Positions 26,421 through 33,888 of a stretch of DNA of 64,000 nt are shown piece by piece (positions within the stretch are counted from its first letter, which is position 1; each line of letters starts with the position of its first letter). A program made the translations under genes and the position numbers. The notes under the pieces were generated by a model that saw nothing but the letters and a program-made list of their open reading frames with translations, was not told where the DNA came from and did no database searches. The stretch is taken from assembly GCA_963830495.1 (NCBI GenBank), contig CAWHMS010000003.1:372001-436000 (forward strand). Reading direction: 5' to 3'. This stretch comes from CAWHMS01 sp963830495. GTDB lineage: Bacteria > Actinomycetota > Actinomycetes > Propionibacteriales > Nocardioidaceae.

Positions 26421-27824
26421 GTGACCGACCGATTCCAGCCTGTGTCGTACCCGGTGCCTGCCAGTGACGACCTGATCGCGTTCATGCGTGAGGGGTGGAA
26501 CGACAGCGACGACCGGGTCGAGCGGCTGCCCGTCGCCGACCTCGCCGTACGTCGTCGCGCAGCGCTCGCCGAACGTTTCCCCGGCGAGCGGCTCGTCCTT
26601 CCCGCCGGCGGCCTCAAGCCGCGTGCCAACGACACCGACTACCGGTTCCGCGGCGACACCGCGCACGTGTACCTCACCGGCAACCAGTCGTCCGACGCCG
26701 TCCTGGTGCTCGACGACGGCGAGGCCACCCTGTACTTCAGGCCGCGGCACCCCAAGTCCGACGAAGCCTTCTGGCGGGACGGGCGGTACGGCGAGGCCTG
26801 GGCGGGTCGGCGACGAAGCCTGGCCGAGGCCGAGGCGATCTTCGGTGTTCGCTGTGCGCATCTCTACGAGCTCCCCGAGCGGCTGCGCGACTTGCGGCCG
26901 GCCCGCATGCACCGGGGCGCCGACCCTGACGTCGACGCCCTGGTTCCGGTGCACGATGCCGCGGCCGACCGCGAGCTCAGCGTCCACCTTGCGGAGATGC
27001 GGCTCGTCAAGGACACGTGGGAGATCGTCCAGTTGCAGGATGCCATCGACGCCACCGCCCTGGGCTTCGAGGACTCGCTGCGTGAGTGGGACAAGGTGCT
27101 CGTGCACGGCGAGCGGTGGATCGACGGCACCTTCTGGCGGCGCGCGCGGGCGATGGGCAACGACATCGGCTACGAGTCGATCGTGGCGTGTGGGCCGCAT
27201 GCCACCACGCTGCACTGGATCGACGACGACGGTCCCGTGACGCCGGGCCAGCTGTTGTTGCTCGACATGGGCGTCGAGAGCCGCTCCCTCTACACCGCGG
27301 ACATCACCCGAACACTCCCCGTGTCCGGGCGCTTCACCCCGGCGCAGCGTGAGATCTACGCACTGGTGCTCGCCGCCCAGGAGGCGGGCATCCGCGCAGT
27401 GCGCCCCGGCGCGGCCTACCGCGACTTCCACCAGGCGGCCATGGGAGTCCTGGCCCACGGGCTCGCCGACCTGGGTATCCTGCCGATCTCCGCGGACGAG
27501 GCGCTGGAGAAGGACAGCGGCCTCTACCGCCGTTGGACGCTGCATGGCACGGGGCACATGCTCGGCATGGATGTGCACGACTGTGCCGCTGCCCGTTCGG
27601 AGGCGTATCTCGACGGCAAGCTCGAACCAGGCATGGTGCTGACCGTGGAGCCTGGGCTGTACTTCCAGAGCAGTGACCTCCTCGTGCCCGAGGAGCTTCG
27701 CGGCGTCGGCATCCGGATCGAGGACGACGTGCTCGTGACCGACGATGGCTGCCGCAATCTCTCCGCGGCTCTGCCCCGCTCGGCCGACGACGTCGAGGAG
27801 TGGATGGCCGGCCTCATGCCCTGA
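26421..27824 (+). CDS. M24B metallopeptidase (Xaa-Pro aminopeptidase-like)
   Basis: A 467-residue protein with the pita-bread fold. The N-terminal AMP_N domain (about 1-170) contains YRFRGDTAHVYLTG. All five metal ligands are visible in the C-terminal half: both Asp in LDMGVESRSLYTADITRT, the His in TGHMLGMDVHD, and the two Glu in LTVEPGLYF and GIRIEDDVLV. It should remove an N-terminal residue preceding proline in the cytosol. The GTG start has a strong CGAGGAGG site. The stop overlaps the convergent GNAT gene by 11 bases. Confidence 0.9.
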   Translation: MTDRFQPVSYPVPASDDLIAFMREGWNDSDDRVERLPVADLAVRRRAALAERFPGERLVLPAGGLKPRANDTDYRFRGDTAHVYLTGNQSSDAVLVLDDGEATLYFRPRHPKSDEAFWRDGRYGEAWAGRRRSLAEAEAIFGVRCAHLYELPERLRDLRPARMHRGADPDVDALVPVHDAAADRELSVHLAEMRLVKDTWEIVQLQDAIDATALGFEDSLREWDKVLVHGERWIDGTFWRRARAMGNDIGYESIVACGPHATTLHWIDDDGPVTPGQLLLLDMGVESRSLYTADITRTLPVSGRFTPAQREIYALVLAAQEAGIRAVRPGAAYRDFHQAAMGVLAHGLADLGILPISADEALEKDSGLYRRWTLHGTGHMLGMDVHDCAAARSEAYLDGKLEPGMVLTVEPGLYFQSSDLLVPEELRGVGIRIEDDVLVTDDGCRNLSAALPRSADDVEEWMAGLMP

Positions 27825-28299
27825 CGGGCAGCAGCTTCCCCAGATGCACAGCGCCCTCGGCCTCCGCGTAGTGGCCGAAGGCTGGTACGTCGTCGTACCC
27901 GGCTGAACGGTAGAGCGCGATCGCCTCCGGTTGGGCGCGGCCGGTCTCGAGCACGATGGCGTCCGCACCCGCCTCGGCGGCCGAGTCCTCCAGGTGCCCG
28001 AGCAGCGCCCGGGCGTGGCCGAGCCCACGAGCGGCGTGGACGACGTACATCCGCTTGATCTCGGCGGCACGGAGTCCGAGCACGTTCGCATCGGCAGGGC
28101 GGAACCGCCAGCCGCCCATCACCACCGGCTGCCCGCTGCCGTCGTAACCGAGGAAGAAGGCACCGAGCGGCCGCGCGAACTCGCCGGGGTCGACCGGCGT
28201 GGTGTCGGGACCGCCGTAGATCGTCACGTAGTACCGCTGCACCTCCTCGATGAGGCGGGAGGCGTCGGGGTGGTCGTAGCTCACTTCGCGGATCTGCAC
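27814..28299 (-). CDS. GNAT family N-acetyltransferase
   Basis: A 161-residue acetyltransferase. The CoA pyrophosphate-binding motif is in RMYVVHAARGLGHARALLGHLE, followed by LETGRAQPEAIALYRSAGY, the usual motif B. The acceptor substrate is unknown. The GTG start has only a weak GAGG upstream. Its 3' end overlaps the convergent peptidase gene. Confidence 0.8.
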   Translation of the reverse strand: MQIREVSYDHPDASRLIEEVQRYYVTIYGGPDTTPVDPGEFARPLGAFFLGYDGSGQPVVMGGWRFRPADANVLGLRAAEIKRMYVVHAARGLGHARALLGHLEDSAAEAGADAIVLETGRAQPEAIALYRSAGYDDVPAFGHYAEAEGAVHLGKLLPVRA

Positions 28300-28350
28300 G
28301 GCCTCATCCCGTCGGTCGGTCCGGGGAGCACGGGCCGGGTCGGTAGCGCC

Positions 28351-28692
28351 TCACAGATAGAGGCCGGTCTGGCCGTCCTGGAGTCGCTCCGCGGCGACGG
28401 CATGGAGATCGCGCTCGCGCAGCAACACGTAGGTGTCGCCGCGCACCTCGACCTCAGCCTTGTCCTCGGGATCGAAGAGCACCCTGTCGCCGACCTCCAC
28501 GGTGCGCACGTTGGCGCCAGTGCCCACCACGCGCGCCCAGGCGAGCCGCCGCCCCATGGCCGCGGTCGCCGGGATGACGATTCCCGCGGACGAGCGACGC
28601 TCTCCGGCCTCGGCGTCCAGCGACACCAGCACCCGGTCATGCAGCATCCGGATCGGCAGCTTGTCCTCGAGCGGGCTCGACGGCGGGGTCAC
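28351..28692 (-). CDS. GroES-like co-chaperonin family protein
   Basis: A protein of about 113 residues with the Cpn10 fold: IRMLHDRVLVSLD at the N-terminal strand, RRSSAGIVIPATA where the mobile loop lies, and VEVGDRVLFDPEDKAEVEV. It is not the main GroES, since no groEL is adjacent and the C-terminus (LRERDLHAVAAERLQDGQTGLYL) matches a second, actinobacterial-type paralogue known to me only as a conserved protein. The frame is open upstream, but homology begins near the chosen GTG; no good ribosome site settles the start. Confidence 0.75.
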   Translation of the reverse strand: MTPPSSPLEDKLPIRMLHDRVLVSLDAEAGERRSSAGIVIPATAAMGRRLAWARVVGTGANVRTVEVGDRVLFDPEDKAEVEVRGDTYVLLRERDLHAVAAERLQDGQTGLYL

Positions 28693-28747
28693 GGAAATGG
28701 CGGCTTTCTGACGGAGATGTGCGGGACGTTGTGGCGTGGCGGCCGGG

Positions 28748-28999
28748 TCAACCGACGATCTTGCGAATTCCCGCGACCAGGCCGACCAGACCGACCACGA
28801 CACCGGCTGTCACGGCGACCCGGTCGACTCGCAGTGAACCGTCGGAGTTGACGAAGGCGGCCTTGATGCTGCGGGCCTGGCGCGTCGCGATCGTCTTGGG
28901 GTGGACGCGGTAGACGAGCGCATCGATGGTCCCGGCGAGGCGGGTGCGGGTCTCCGCGATCTCAGCCGAGATCTCGTCTGGCGTGCGGGCCGAGCTCAC
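28748..28999 (-). CDS. DUF3618 membrane-anchored protein
   Basis: An 83-residue protein with the DUF3618 signature RTPDEISAEIAETRTRLAGTIDAL followed by RVHPKTIATRQARS. A single C-terminal membrane helix, VAVTAGVVVGLVGLVAGI, follows. The function is unknown; the family is common in actinobacteria. AGGAGGAGG lies before the GTG start. It lies upstream of the GroES-like gene on the same strand and may share its transcript. Confidence 0.82.
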   Translation of the reverse strand: MSSARTPDEISAEIAETRTRLAGTIDALVYRVHPKTIATRQARSIKAAFVNSDGSLRVDRVAVTAGVVVGLVGLVAGIRKIVG

Positions 29000-29043
29000 G
29001 TGTCCTCCTCCTGCGGTCGACTGACGGCTGCAAGTCTTGCACG

Positions 29044-29808
29044 TCACCGAGGCGACGGCAGCGCACGGGGGTTGAAGCCGAAGGGCAGCTCCAGCCGGTG
29101 CGATGACATCAGCGCGCCGTCGGACAACAGCTCGGCAGTGACCCCGTCAGCCACGATGACCCCGTCGGACAGCACCACCGATCGGTGGCACAGCTGCAGA
29201 GCGTAGGGAAGGTCGTGCGTCACCATCAGCACCGTGATGTCCAGCCCGGTCAGGATATCGGCCAGCTCGCGCCGGCTGGCCGGGTCGAGGTTGGACGACG
29301 GCTCGTCCAGCACCAGGATCTCGGGCTGCATCGCGAGCACGGTCGCGACGGCGACCCGGCGGCGCTGGCCGAAGGACAGGTGGTGCGGAGGCCGGCGAGC
29401 ATAGTCGGCCATACCCACCTGCTCGAGCGCGAACGCCACTCGACGGTCGAGCTCCGCGCGCCGGATCCCCATGTTGGCCGGCCCGAAGGCGACGTCGTCG
29501 GCGACGGTCGGCATGAAGAGCTGGTCGTCGGGGTCCTGGAAGACGAGCCCGACGCGGCGGCGTACGTCGGATGCCGTCTCCTTGGCGACGCGGATGCCAA
29601 CGACGTCGACACTGCCCTGCTGGGTGGCAAGGATGCCGTTGAGGTGGAGCACGAGTGTTGTCTTGCCGGCTCCATTGGGACCGAGGAGCGCGACCCGCTC
29701 CCCACGACGGACGGTGAGGTCGACCCCGTACAACGCCTGGTGTCCGTCCGGATAGGCATAGGCCAGGCCGGCGACCTCGAGAACCGGCTCGGGGGGCTTG
29801 GCGGTCAT
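29044..29808 (-). CDS. cbiO: Nickel/cobalt ECF importer ATPase (CbiO-type)
   Basis: A 254-residue ABC ATPase of the energy-coupling-factor type. The Walker A is GPNGAGKTT, the signature LSFGQRRRVAVA (the usual LSGGQ reads LSFGQ), and the Walker B ILVLDEPSSNLDP. The ATG overlaps the CbiQ stop as ATGA, so the two are translationally coupled. It is the last gene of the cbiM-PDGLE-cbiQ-cbiO operon and energises metal uptake across the cytoplasmic membrane. Confidence 0.88.
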   Translation of the reverse strand: MTAKPPEPVLEVAGLAYAYPDGHQALYGVDLTVRRGERVALLGPNGAGKTTLVLHLNGILATQQGSVDVVGIRVAKETASDVRRRVGLVFQDPDDQLFMPTVADDVAFGPANMGIRRAELDRRVAFALEQVGMADYARRPPHHLSFGQRRRVAVATVLAMQPEILVLDEPSSNLDPASRRELADILTGLDITVLMVTHDLPYALQLCHRSVVLSDGVIVADGVTAELLSDGALMSSHRLELPFGFNPRALPSPR

Positions 29809-30566
29809 CGCGACCACCAGGCCCAGATCGCAGTCGCCGCAGCGGCAGCGGCCGGCAGCAGCGCAGCCGCCCAGTCACGGGGGCGGGCAGCGTTGCGCGT
29901 CAACACCGGCAGCGTCCCGGTGTACCCGCGGGCGAGCATCGCCAGATGCACGCGCTCGCCGCGCTCGTAGGACCGGATGAACAGCGCGCCGGCGCTGTGC
30001 GCCAGGACCGGCCAGTGGCGCGGGTTGTGCGCCACGAAGCCGCGAGACTCGCGAGCGATGCGCATCCGCCGTACCTGGTCGGTGGCAACGTCGAGATAGC
30101 GGATCATCATCGCCATGATCTCGACCATTTGTCGCGGCAGCTTGCCCTCAAGACCCGCCAGGATGTCGCGTGGCTCGGTCGTCGCTGCCAGCAGCAGTCC
30201 CGCTACGACACCGAGGGTCGCCTTCGCCAGCAACGTGAGTCCGGCGTGCACGCCGGACTCCGAGACCTCGAAGCCCAGAACTTCGATCGTGGGGCCGAGC
30301 GCGATGAAGGGGAGCAGCAGCGCGAACACGACGAACGGCAGCTCGACGACCATGCGCCGGGCGACGTACGACGGGGGCACGCGCGACAGCGCCACCACCG
30401 CCAGGAGTGCGAGCGCCTGGACCGCGTACGCCGGGTAGGCGCCACGCGGTGTCGCGACCACCGCCACCACGAACGCGACCAGCCCGATCACCTTGCATTC
30501 GGCGGGCAACCGATGCACCCGCGAGTGACCGTGGTAGTGCAAGCGGTGCCCGTGACTGGCACCCAT
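29805..30566 (-). CDS. cbiQ: Nickel/cobalt ECF importer transmembrane protein (CbiQ-type)
   Basis: A 253-residue membrane protein with about five or six hydrophobic segments. It carries the CbiQ coupling motifs AMMIRYLDVATDQVRRMRIARESRG and RSYERGERVHLAMLARGYTG, whose ARESRG and ARGYTG helices contact the ATPase. The N-terminus is His-rich (SHGHRLHYHGH), which may help capture metal. It starts seven bases after the PDGLE-protein stop in the same operon. Confidence 0.88.
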   Translation of the reverse strand: MGASHGHRLHYHGHSRVHRLPAECKVIGLVAFVVAVVATPRGAYPAYAVQALALLAVVALSRVPPSYVARRMVVELPFVVFALLLPFIALGPTIEVLGFEVSESGVHAGLTLLAKATLGVVAGLLLAATTEPRDILAGLEGKLPRQMVEIMAMMIRYLDVATDQVRRMRIARESRGFVAHNPRHWPVLAHSAGALFIRSYERGERVHLAMLARGYTGTLPVLTRNAARPRDWAAALLPAAAAAATAIWAWWSR

Positions 30567-30572
30567 CCCGCG

Positions 30573-30992
30573 TCAGCTCCGGGCGCTGTCGGGGTTGCGC
30601 GGCGGGGGGTCATCGGCTGTCGCGTCGTCCCCGCCTCGCGTCCCTGAGCGGCGAGGTGAGGACGAGCCTCCGCTGTCCGCCGGCCTGCGACGAATCAGGA
30701 AGGCGACGCCGCCGGCGAGCACCAGCACCGTCACCACGCCCACGACCCCCGCGAGCGCACCGCTGAGCCGCTCGTCGTCGACGTCACGTGTGGCATAGCC
30801 CGCGAACGGCGAGTCTGCCGTCGCGCTCGCCTCCTCCTGCGCGGCGAAACCCTTGTCCTCCGCGACGCGGTTGAGGCCGTCGGGGTCGGCCGAGGCGTAG
30901 TAGCTGACGACGCCGGCCAGGAGCACCGCAGCCACAAGCGCGGCGATCACGAAGGTCCTGGTCGAGAGACCCGATCGTTGGTCGGTGCTCAT
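30573..30992 (-). CDS. PDGLE-domain protein (CbiN-like metal transporter subunit)
   Basis: A 139-residue protein with two membrane segments (about 14-31 and 80-100). Between them is an extracytoplasmic loop starting ADPDGLNRVAEDKGF, the PDGLE signature that replaces or extends CbiN in Ni/Co ECF transporters. The C-terminal 35 residues are polar and low-complexity. The ATG overlaps the CbiM stop as ATGA. It is part of the substrate-specific module with CbiM. Confidence 0.85.
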   Translation of the reverse strand: MSTDQRSGLSTRTFVIAALVAAVLLAGVVSYYASADPDGLNRVAEDKGFAAQEEASATADSPFAGYATRDVDDERLSGALAGVVGVVTVLVLAGGVAFLIRRRPADSGGSSSPRRSGTRGGDDATADDPPPRNPDSARS

Positions 30993-31687
30993 GCCGCTGC
31001 ACCCCTCGGGTCAGGGGTGCGCACTTCGAGAGTGCGGGCAGCAAGCAGTCCGCGGGCGCCGTACACCAGATCGGGCCGGACCGCGAACACACTGCCGACG
31101 GTCGCCATCGTGATGAAGGCCTCTCCCAGTCCGATCAGCACATGCCAGCCGAGCATCGCCGTGATCAGCGCCGCCAACGAGATGTCGGCCGCGCCGCCGA
31201 CCTCGTAGAGGCCGACGAAGACCATCGCGGCGGCGGGCACGGACAACAAGGCGCCGAGGAAGGCTCCGGTCAGGACCCCGGTCCTCGACTCAGAGACGGC
31301 GAGCACGACCTTGAAGACCAGCCAGCCGACCAGCACGGTCACCACTCCCATGAGCAAGATGTTGGTGCCGACTGCGGTGATGCCGCCGTCGGCGAAGAGC
31401 AACGCCTGCACCACGAGTACGACGCTGATGCACAGGATGCCGGTCCAAGGCCCGACGAGCACGGCCGCCAGCGCTCCCCCCATCAGATGACCGCTGGTGC
31501 CGGCGCCGACCGGGAAGTTGAGCATCTGCACCGCGAAGACGAAGGCAGCCACCAGACCGGCCATCGGGGCGGTGCGTTCGTCGAGCTCGTCGCGCGACTT
31601 GCGCAGCGCTACGGCGACCGCGCCGGCTGCCACAACCGCCGTAGCTGCCGAGGTGGGCGCGTCGAGAAATCCATCGGGGACGTGCAC
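30989..31687 (-). CDS. cbiM: Nickel/cobalt ECF importer substrate-binding membrane protein (CbiM-type)
   Basis: A 232-residue multi-pass protein. Starting at the GTG at 31687 gives the N-terminus M-H-V-P-D-G-F, the family's invariant metal-binding end where the amino group and His2 hold Ni or Co. FPVGAGTSGHLMGGALAA follows. AGGAG six bases upstream supports this start over the longer frame. It is the first gene of the operon and gives its specificity. The Nur-like box in its promoter suggests nickel rather than cobalt (inference). Confidence 0.88.
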   Translation of the reverse strand: MHVPDGFLDAPTSAATAVVAAGAVAVALRKSRDELDERTAPMAGLVAAFVFAVQMLNFPVGAGTSGHLMGGALAAVLVGPWTGILCISVVLVVQALLFADGGITAVGTNILLMGVVTVLVGWLVFKVVLAVSESRTGVLTGAFLGALLSVPAAAMVFVGLYEVGGAADISLAALITAMLGWHVLIGLGEAFITMATVGSVFAVRPDLVYGARGLLAARTLEVRTPDPRGAAA

Positions 31688-31721
31688 GGGTGCTCCTCTC
31701 GAGCCTGGCCCCAGCATCGGT

Positions 31722-31737
31722 GACGATTAATATCGTC
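31722..31737. promoter_or_regulatory. Palindrome in the cbiM 5' region
   Basis: GACGAT and ATCGTC flank TAAT in a 16-base inverted repeat just downstream of the cbiM -10 box, around the expected transcript start. It could be a second operator or a stem in the leader. Confidence 0.5.
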
Positions 31738-31744
31738 TCTGACC

Positions 31745-31772
31745 ATCATATGCAGTTGCGAACAGTGTGCAA
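31745..31772 (-). promoter_or_regulatory. cbiM promoter with Nur-like box
   Basis: On the minus strand TTGCAC (31767-31772), 16 bases and TATGAT (31745-31750) make a good promoter for the transporter operon. The plus-strand stretch TTGCGAACAGTGTGCAA (31756-31772) covers the -35 and spacer. It has the 6-5-6 form with TGC and GCA cores described for the Streptomyces nickel regulator Nur (tTGCaa-N5-ttGCAA, from memory). Bound Fur-family repressor would block the promoter when metal is plentiful. Confidence 0.6.
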
Positions 31773-31789
31773 TAAGCCGAGGAGCGAGC

Positions 31790-32263
31790 ATGCCCCGACT
31801 GGAAGCCGGAGCGCCGGCGCCGGACTTCACCCTGCCCACCGACGACGGCAGCCAGGTGAGCCTCGTCGGTCTGCGCGGCTCGAAGGTGATCCTCTACGCC
31901 TATCCGAACGCCATGACACCCGGCTGCACCACCCAGGCGTGCGATTTCCGAGACTCGCTCGACTCGCTCCAGGCCGCGGGGTACGCCGTCCTGGGCCTCT
32001 CGCCCGACGAGCCGGCCACCCTGGCGAAGTTCAGGGGACGCGACGGGCTGACCTTCCCGCTGTTGTCCGACCCGGACCGGTCGGTGCTGACGGCGTACGG
32101 CGCCTTCGGCGAGAAGAAGCTCTACGGAAAGACGGTGCAGGGCGTGATCCGCTCGACGTTCGTCATCGACGAGGCCGGCGTGGTCGAGCGGGCGATGTAC
32201 AACGTGAAGGCGACCGGCCACGTCGCCAAGCTGCGCCGAGACCTGGGCATCGACGCCCCCTGA
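31790..32263 (+). CDS. bcp: Peroxiredoxin, BCP/PrxQ type
   Basis: A 157-residue thiol peroxidase that reduces hydroperoxides. The peroxidatic Cys46 is in TPGCTTQACDFRD and the resolving Cys51 lies five residues later, the two-Cys BCP arrangement. The usual KDNTPGCT reads NAMTPGCT. GAGGAG precedes the ATG. It is divergent from the nickel/cobalt transporter; the 102-base gap holds both promoters. Confidence 0.92.
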   Translation: MPRLEAGAPAPDFTLPTDDGSQVSLVGLRGSKVILYAYPNAMTPGCTTQACDFRDSLDSLQAAGYAVLGLSPDEPATLAKFRGRDGLTFPLLSDPDRSVLTAYGAFGEKKLYGKTVQGVIRSTFVIDEAGVVERAMYNVKATGHVAKLRRDLGIDAP

Positions 32264-32311
32264 GGCGATGTCACCGGTCGGGAGGCGGCGGCTTCGTAGG
32301 ATGGCCCACCA

Positions 32312-32384
32312 GGGGCCGTAGTCCAACGGCAGAGACACACGGTTTAGGTCCGTGCCAGTGTGGGTTCAACTCCCACCGGCCCCA
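32312..32384 (+). tRNA. tRNA with anticodon TAG and short variable loop
   Basis: A full 73-base cloverleaf: acceptor GGGGCCG/CGGCCCC, D-stem GTCC/AGAC (the last pair C-A), anticodon stem CACGG/CCGTG with loop TTTAGGT (anticodon TAG at 32345-32347), variable loop CCAGT, T-stem GTGGG/CCCAC with loop TTCAACT, discriminator A. CCA is not encoded. The anticodon reads CUA (Leu), yet bacterial tRNA-Leu normally has a long variable arm and this one has five bases. The amino acid charged is therefore uncertain. Confidence 0.88.
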
Positions 32385-32405
32385 CTCGCCTCCTCCCCTC
32401 GGCCA

Positions 32406-32451
32406 ACGATCCGACGCCATCGGTGCCCTGGCCCCGATCGGGTCGGATCCT
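32406..32451. terminator. Bidirectional hairpin after tRNA and rdgB
   Basis: Two 18-base arms (32406-32423 and 32434-32451) pair at 15 positions around a 10-base loop, between the plus-strand tRNA and the minus-strand rdgB stop. The right arm contains GTCGGATCCT, the core also found in the hairpins at 33826 and 51189. Confidence 0.65.
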
Positions 32452-32471
32452 TGGTCCTGGAGTGAGGTCGT

Positions 32472-33092
32472 TCAGGGCGCGAGCGCCAACGCCGCGGCAA
32501 CGATCGGCGCGATGGCGCGCAGGGCCTTCCCCCGATGGCTGATCGCGTCCTTCTCGTCGACGCCGAGCTCGGCCGTCGTGCGATCGTCGCCGTCGGGTGC
32601 GAACACCACGTCATACCCGAAGCCACCGCTGCCACGCATCTCCCGGATGATCCGGCCATCCATCCGGCCGGTCACCACGTGCTCGACGACTCCCTCCGCC
32701 GCGGGCAGACACAGGGCCACAGCGCAGACGAAGTGGGCGGCTCTGCGTTGGTCGGGTACGTCGTACAGCTGGTCGAGGAGCAGCGTGTTGTTGGCGAGGT
32801 CGTCCCTGCTGCGGCCGGCCCATCGGGCGGACAGCACGCCGGGCATGCCACCCAACGCATCCACGCACAGCCCGCTGTCGTCGGCGAGTGACGGCAGACC
32901 GGTGGCGTCCAGGCCCGCCCGCGCCTTGAGCAAGGCGTTGCCCACGAAGGTCGGCTCGTCCTCGAGCGGCTCGTGGTAGCCCTCGATCTCCTCGACGCCC
33001 ACCACCAGGACGTCACTGACGTGCTGCCGGAGGATCCGCTGCATCTCCGTGATCTTCTCGGCGTTGCGGGAGGCCAGGAAGACCCGGCTCAC
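32472..33092 (-). CDS. rdgB: XTP/dITP diphosphatase (RdgB/HAM1)
   Basis: A 206-residue house-cleaning pyrophosphatase that hydrolyses dITP, ITP and XTP to monophosphates. Family motifs are VFLASRNAEKITEM at the N-terminus, LADDSGLCVDALGG, and GFGYDVVFAPDGDDRTTAEL, then HRGKALRA near the end. The GTG start overlaps the rph stop as GTGA, so it is coupled to RNase PH. Confidence 0.93.
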   Translation of the reverse strand: MSRVFLASRNAEKITEMQRILRQHVSDVLVVGVEEIEGYHEPLEDEPTFVGNALLKARAGLDATGLPSLADDSGLCVDALGGMPGVLSARWAGRSRDDLANNTLLLDQLYDVPDQRRAAHFVCAVALCLPAAEGVVEHVVTGRMDGRIIREMRGSGGFGYDVVFAPDGDDRTTAELGVDEKDAISHRGKALRAIAPIVAAALALAP

Positions 33093-33808
33093 CGCGCCAG
33101 TGCCTCGTGCTGGATGCGGGTCAGGTCGACACAGCCCTTGATCCCGAGCTCGAGCAACGAATCGAGCATGGCGCGGTCGAACGGCGTACCCTCGGCCGTC
33201 CCCTGTACCTCGACGAAGTGACCCTGGCCGGTGAGGACGACGTTCATGTCGGTTTCGGCGCGCACGTCCTCCTCGTACGGCAGGTCCAGCCGCGCCTCAC
33301 CGTCGACGATGCCGACGGACACGGCGGCCACCGATCCGGTGAGCGGGTCGCCCTTGAGTGCGCCCTTGTCGCGGAGGTGCGCCAGCGCATCGGCCAGCGC
33401 GACGTACGCCCCGGTGATCGCGGCAGTACGGGTGCCACCGTCGGCCTGCAGGACGTCACAGTCGAGCACGATGGTGTTCTCACCCATCGCCTTGTAGTCG
33501 ATGACCGCGCGGAGCGAGCGCCCGATCAGCCGGGAGATCTCGTGGGTGCGGCCGCCGATCCGGCCCTTGACGGACTCGCGGTCCGAGCGGGTGTGCGTGG
33601 ACGACGGGAGCATCGCGTACTCCGCGGTGACCCAGCCGAGGCCGGACTCCTTGCGCCAGCGGGGTACGCCGGTCGACGCCGACGCCGCGCACAGCACCCG
33701 GGTGCGCCCGAACTCCACCAGCACCGAGCCGGCCGCATGGTCGAGCCAGCCCCTGGAGATGGTCACCGGACGAAGCTGGTCGGCCGCCCGGCCATCTGCG
33801 CGTGTCAT
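33089..33808 (-). CDS. rph: Ribonuclease PH
   Basis: A 239-residue phosphorolytic 3'-5' exoribonuclease that trims tRNA 3' ends. Family stretches include RTRVLCAASASTGVPRW, EYAMLPSSTHTRSDRE, the phosphate-binding ISRLIGRSLRAVID and LDCDVLQADGGTRTAAITGAY. The length is normal. It is first in the rph-rdgB pair. The hairpin at 33826 separates it from the upstream nuclease gene. Confidence 0.95.
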   Translation of the reverse strand: MTRADGRAADQLRPVTISRGWLDHAAGSVLVEFGRTRVLCAASASTGVPRWRKESGLGWVTAEYAMLPSSTHTRSDRESVKGRIGGRTHEISRLIGRSLRAVIDYKAMGENTIVLDCDVLQADGGTRTAAITGAYVALADALAHLRDKGALKGDPLTGSVAAVSVGIVDGEARLDLPYEEDVRAETDMNVVLTGQGHFVEVQGTAEGTPFDRAMLDSLLELGIKGCVDLTRIQHEALAR

Positions 33809-33825
33809 AGCAGGACCCTAGCCGC

Positions 33826-33873
33826 AAGGCTCCGACCCTCAGCCGGTCATGGCCAGCTGAGGGTCGGATCCTT
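33826..33873 (-). terminator. Hairpin terminator after the HNH nuclease gene
   Basis: Two 18-base arms (33826-33843, 33856-33873) with one mismatch and a 12-base loop. It lies just after the HNH nuclease stop and before rph. No T-tract is present. The right arm, read on the minus strand, begins AAGGATCCGAC. Confidence 0.75.
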
Positions 33874-33888
33874 CGGTTGTGTGGAAGG

